Shown here piece by piece: positions 5,980 to 7,775 of a DNA stretch of 7,775 nucleotides. The stretch lies in assembly GCA_027056525.1 (NCBI GenBank), contig JALUKO010000287.1, forward strand, positions 1-7,775. The letters run 5' to 3'. Source of the DNA: Helicobacteraceae bacterium (GTDB taxonomy: Bacteria > Campylobacterota > Campylobacteria > Campylobacterales > Sulfurimonadaceae). Made by a program: the position numbers and the translations under genes. A model generated the notes under the pieces. That model ran no database searches and was not told the DNA's origin. It saw nothing but the letters and a program-made list of their open reading frames with translations. The first letter of the stretch is position 1; every line of letters starts with the position of its first letter.

Positions 5980-7775
5980 ATGCAAAAATATCAACACTTC
6001 TCATTTTTAGTTAATTTACTCTATTCTTTTTTAAAACTTTTTCTTGCCATGCTTTTTCTCATGAGTCTTGCCAGAGTTTACCTGCTCGTGAGTTATGGCA
6101 GTGCATTTAGCTACTCTTTGTTAGAACTTTTCAACACTTTTTGGCTTGGTATGCGTTTAGATGCAAGTATATTGGCCTATATTTTTAGTCTGGCTGTTGT
6201 ACTTGTTTTTCTTGTATGGCTTTTGCATCTGAAATTTTTGCAGAAGTATATGTATGCTTTTTTTAGATTTTATTTTGCTCTGTTTTTAACACTTTTAGCA
6301 GTGATCACTTTTGCTGATCTTGTCTATTTTTCTTTCTTTGGTGAACATGCAACACTTATGATCTTTGGTGTGATAGATGATGATACACAGGCGCTTTTCA
6401 ATACTGCAATGGCTAACTACAATGTCCCTTTTGTAGTGCTTGCTATGTTAGTGTTTTTTACTTTTTTATACTATTTGATATTCAGTATTATAAAAGAGAA
6501 ACAGTCTCTGTTTTTTTCCTGGAATATTTTTAAGCAGTTGGGTCTGTTTGTAGGTATTATCGTATTGGTTGGTGTTCTTGGCCGCGGTTCTCTTGGCTTG
6601 TTCCCTCTGGCAAAAGATATACCTGATGTTGCAACCGATCCATTTTTAAACAAGCTTCCCCAAACGGCAGGCTATGCTATGTTAAACTCTTATGAGCAGT
6701 ATGCAAAAAGTAAGTCAGGGCATTATGATCTTATTAAACAGCTAGGTTATCAAGGAAAAATTAACAAAGCCTTTGAGATACATACACATAAAAATTCCAT
6801 AAATACTCAGGATCTCATTGAAAATATAAGGTATAAAACTCCTAAAAATAAGTTCTTAACAACACAGATGCCTCATGTAGTCGTTGTGATGGTAGAGAGT
6901 TTTGGTATGCCTTTATTGCAGTATCAAAGTGAGAGTTTCAATATTTTGGGTTCACTCAAAAAACATTTTGAGCAGGACACACTTTTTACACGTTTTATCT
7001 CATCTTCCAATGGTACTGTCGTATCGCTAGAACCCTTACTTCTCAATATTACGGCAAGACCAAACTCTACCTCTTTTGCCCAAAGCTCCTTTTTAAATAC
7101 CTCTTTTAAACAAGCAAGTGCAAAGGTGTATAAAGATGCGGGTTATGAGACCAGCTTTGTTTATGGAGGGGATCTTTCGTGGAGAAATATAGGAAGTTTT
7201 GTTTCTCGTCAAGGTTTTGAACATGTTGAGGGCAAAGCAACGATAGCGGCCTCTTTGGGTGAGAATGTTAAAAATATTTCTCATGACTGGGGAGTGTTTG
7301 ATGGCTACCTTTATAAGTATGTGTATGAGAAGCTTCTCAATGCCAAAAAACCACAGTTTATCTTTGTGCTTACAACCAACAACCATCCCCCCTATAAAAT
7401 TCCGAGTGATTATAAATCCAAGAGTTTACAAATATCTCCAAAACTCAAAGAGCATATCAGTGGAGATTTGCAACTTGCAAGACAAAGGTTTAGAGACTAT
7501 GCTTATGCGGTTGATATGGCAGGGGAGTTCATGAACAGTGTTAAAACATCCTCTTTGGTGAGCAATACGGTGGTAGCAATCACTGCGGATAACAACACGG
7601 TTGAGGGGATCATGCGTTATGATGATTACTATACACAAACAAAACGGATCCCTTTTTATATATATCTGCCAAAGTCTTTGCAACCAAAAGAGAAGATCGA
7701 TACAAAAGTACCATCTTCACATAAAGATATTTTTCCGACACTTTACAACCTGACACTCTATGATAAAAGCTATAT
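5980..7775 (+). CDS. LtaS/OpgB-like membrane sulfatase-fold phosphotransferase (3' end outside window)
   Basis: The frame is open for 598 codons from ATG 5980 to the window edge. The N-terminal part has five hydrophobic segments (about 8-37, 62-84, 94-118, 148-168, 183-203), including GMRLDAS (57-63), a loop typical of LtaS-like proteins. The rest is an extracytoplasmic alkaline-phosphatase/sulfatase-type domain: VVVMVESFG (300-308; E306 a predicted metal ligand), SSNGTVVSLE (342-351; T346 the predicted nucleophile), YGGDLSWRN (395-403), TTNNHPPY (465-472; H469), AITADNNT (533-540) and SHKDIFPT (580-587). Relatives move phosphoglycerol, or similar phospho-groups, from phospholipid onto a glycan or lipid. 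The usual GDH metal-ligand motif is ADN here. Next to glycan genes, a role modifying a surface or periplasmic glycan is plausible but inferred. There is no clear ribosome site. An in-frame TAA at 5971-5973 limits upstream extension; ATGs at 6049 and 6061 are alternatives that would cut into helix 1. Confidence 0.85.
   Translation, partial: MQKYQHFSFLVNLLYSFLKLFLAMLFLMSLARVYLLVSYGSAFSYSLLELFNTFWLGMRLDASILAYIFSLAVVLVFLVWLLHLKFLQKYMYAFFRFYFALFLTLLAVITFADLVYFSFFGEHATLMIFGVIDDDTQALFNTAMANYNVPFVVLAMLVFFTFLYYLIFSIIKEKQSLFFSWNIFKQLGLFVGIIVLVGVLGRGSLGLFPLAKDIPDVATDPFLNKLPQTAGYAMLNSYEQYAKSKSGHYDLIKQLGYQGKINKAFEIHTHKNSINTQDLIENIRYKTPKNKFLTTQMPHVVVVMVESFGMPLLQYQSESFNILGSLKKHFEQDTLFTRFISSSNGTVVSLEPLLLNITARPNSTSFAQSSFLNTSFKQASAKVYKDAGYETSFVYGGDLSWRNIGSFVSRQGFEHVEGKATIAASLGENVKNISHDWGVFDGYLYKYVYEKLLNAKKPQFIFVLTTNNHPPYKIPSDYKSKSLQISPKLKEHISGDLQLARQRFRDYAYAVDMAGEFMNSVKTSSLVSNTVVAITADNNTVEGIMRYDDYYTQTKRIPFYIYLPKSLQPKEKIDTKVPSSHKDIFPTLYNLTLYDKSY

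Noticed and set aside
6471..7683. Several 60-97-codon frames on both strands in the right-hand part
   Set aside because: The whole stretch is covered by one continuous plus-strand frame with ordered LtaS-family motifs, so these are shadows of that gene.
1..7775. CRISPR array, tRNA/rRNA, insertion sequence, toxin-antitoxin or phage-defence genes
   Set aside because: No regularly spaced repeats, RNA-gene signatures, transposase motifs or defence domains were seen; nearly every base is accounted for by glycan-related genes.

Overview
The window is a densely packed surface-glycan (lipopolysaccharide-type) biosynthesis region from an AT-rich Gram-negative bacterium. Codon choice, AAGGA-type ribosome sites, tight or overlapping gene junctions and the protein families suggest a member of the Campylobacterota (Sulfurimonas/Sulfurovum-like). 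That placement is inference from general appearance, with no marker gene to fix it.

Layout. (1) Plus-strand block, 1-2653: the 3' part of a WaaE/KdtX-like family 2 glycosyltransferase whose N-terminus lies before the window, a GT4 glycosyltransferase, and a second GT2 enzyme with a galactosyltransferase-like C-terminal segment. These overlap by 8 and 11 bp and look like one operon. (2) Minus-strand block, 5914 down to 2640: an NAD-dependent sugar-nucleotide epimerase/dehydratase, a GT4 glycosyltransferase starting immediately after it, and a polytopic O-antigen ligase/polymerase-type protein (WaaL/Wzy_C). The two blocks converge and their last genes overlap by 14 bp at 2640-2653. (3) A 65-bp divergent intergenic region, 5915-5979, with a near-symmetric -10 element and an inverted repeat. 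(4) From 5980 to the right edge, a plus-strand gene for a five-helix membrane sulfatase-fold phosphotransferase related to LtaS/OpgB. It is open for 598 codons and runs off the window.

How it may work together (inference): the epimerase supplies an activated sugar, the four glycosyltransferases extend a lipid-linked or core oligosaccharide at the cytoplasmic face, the WaaL-type protein transfers or joins glycan on the periplasmic side, and the LtaS-like enzyme may add a phospho-substituent to a periplasmic or surface glycan. No flippase, ABC exporter, chain-length regulator or lipid-carrier initiating transferase is visible, so the pathway is incomplete here.

I saw no RNA gene, CRISPR array, insertion sequence or prophage element, and no gene-free stretch over 300 bases. 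I do not see a clearly new system. The most unusual points are the missing metal-ligand histidine in the LtaS-like enzyme and its perfect TATAAT box placed 5 bp before the apparent start codon.
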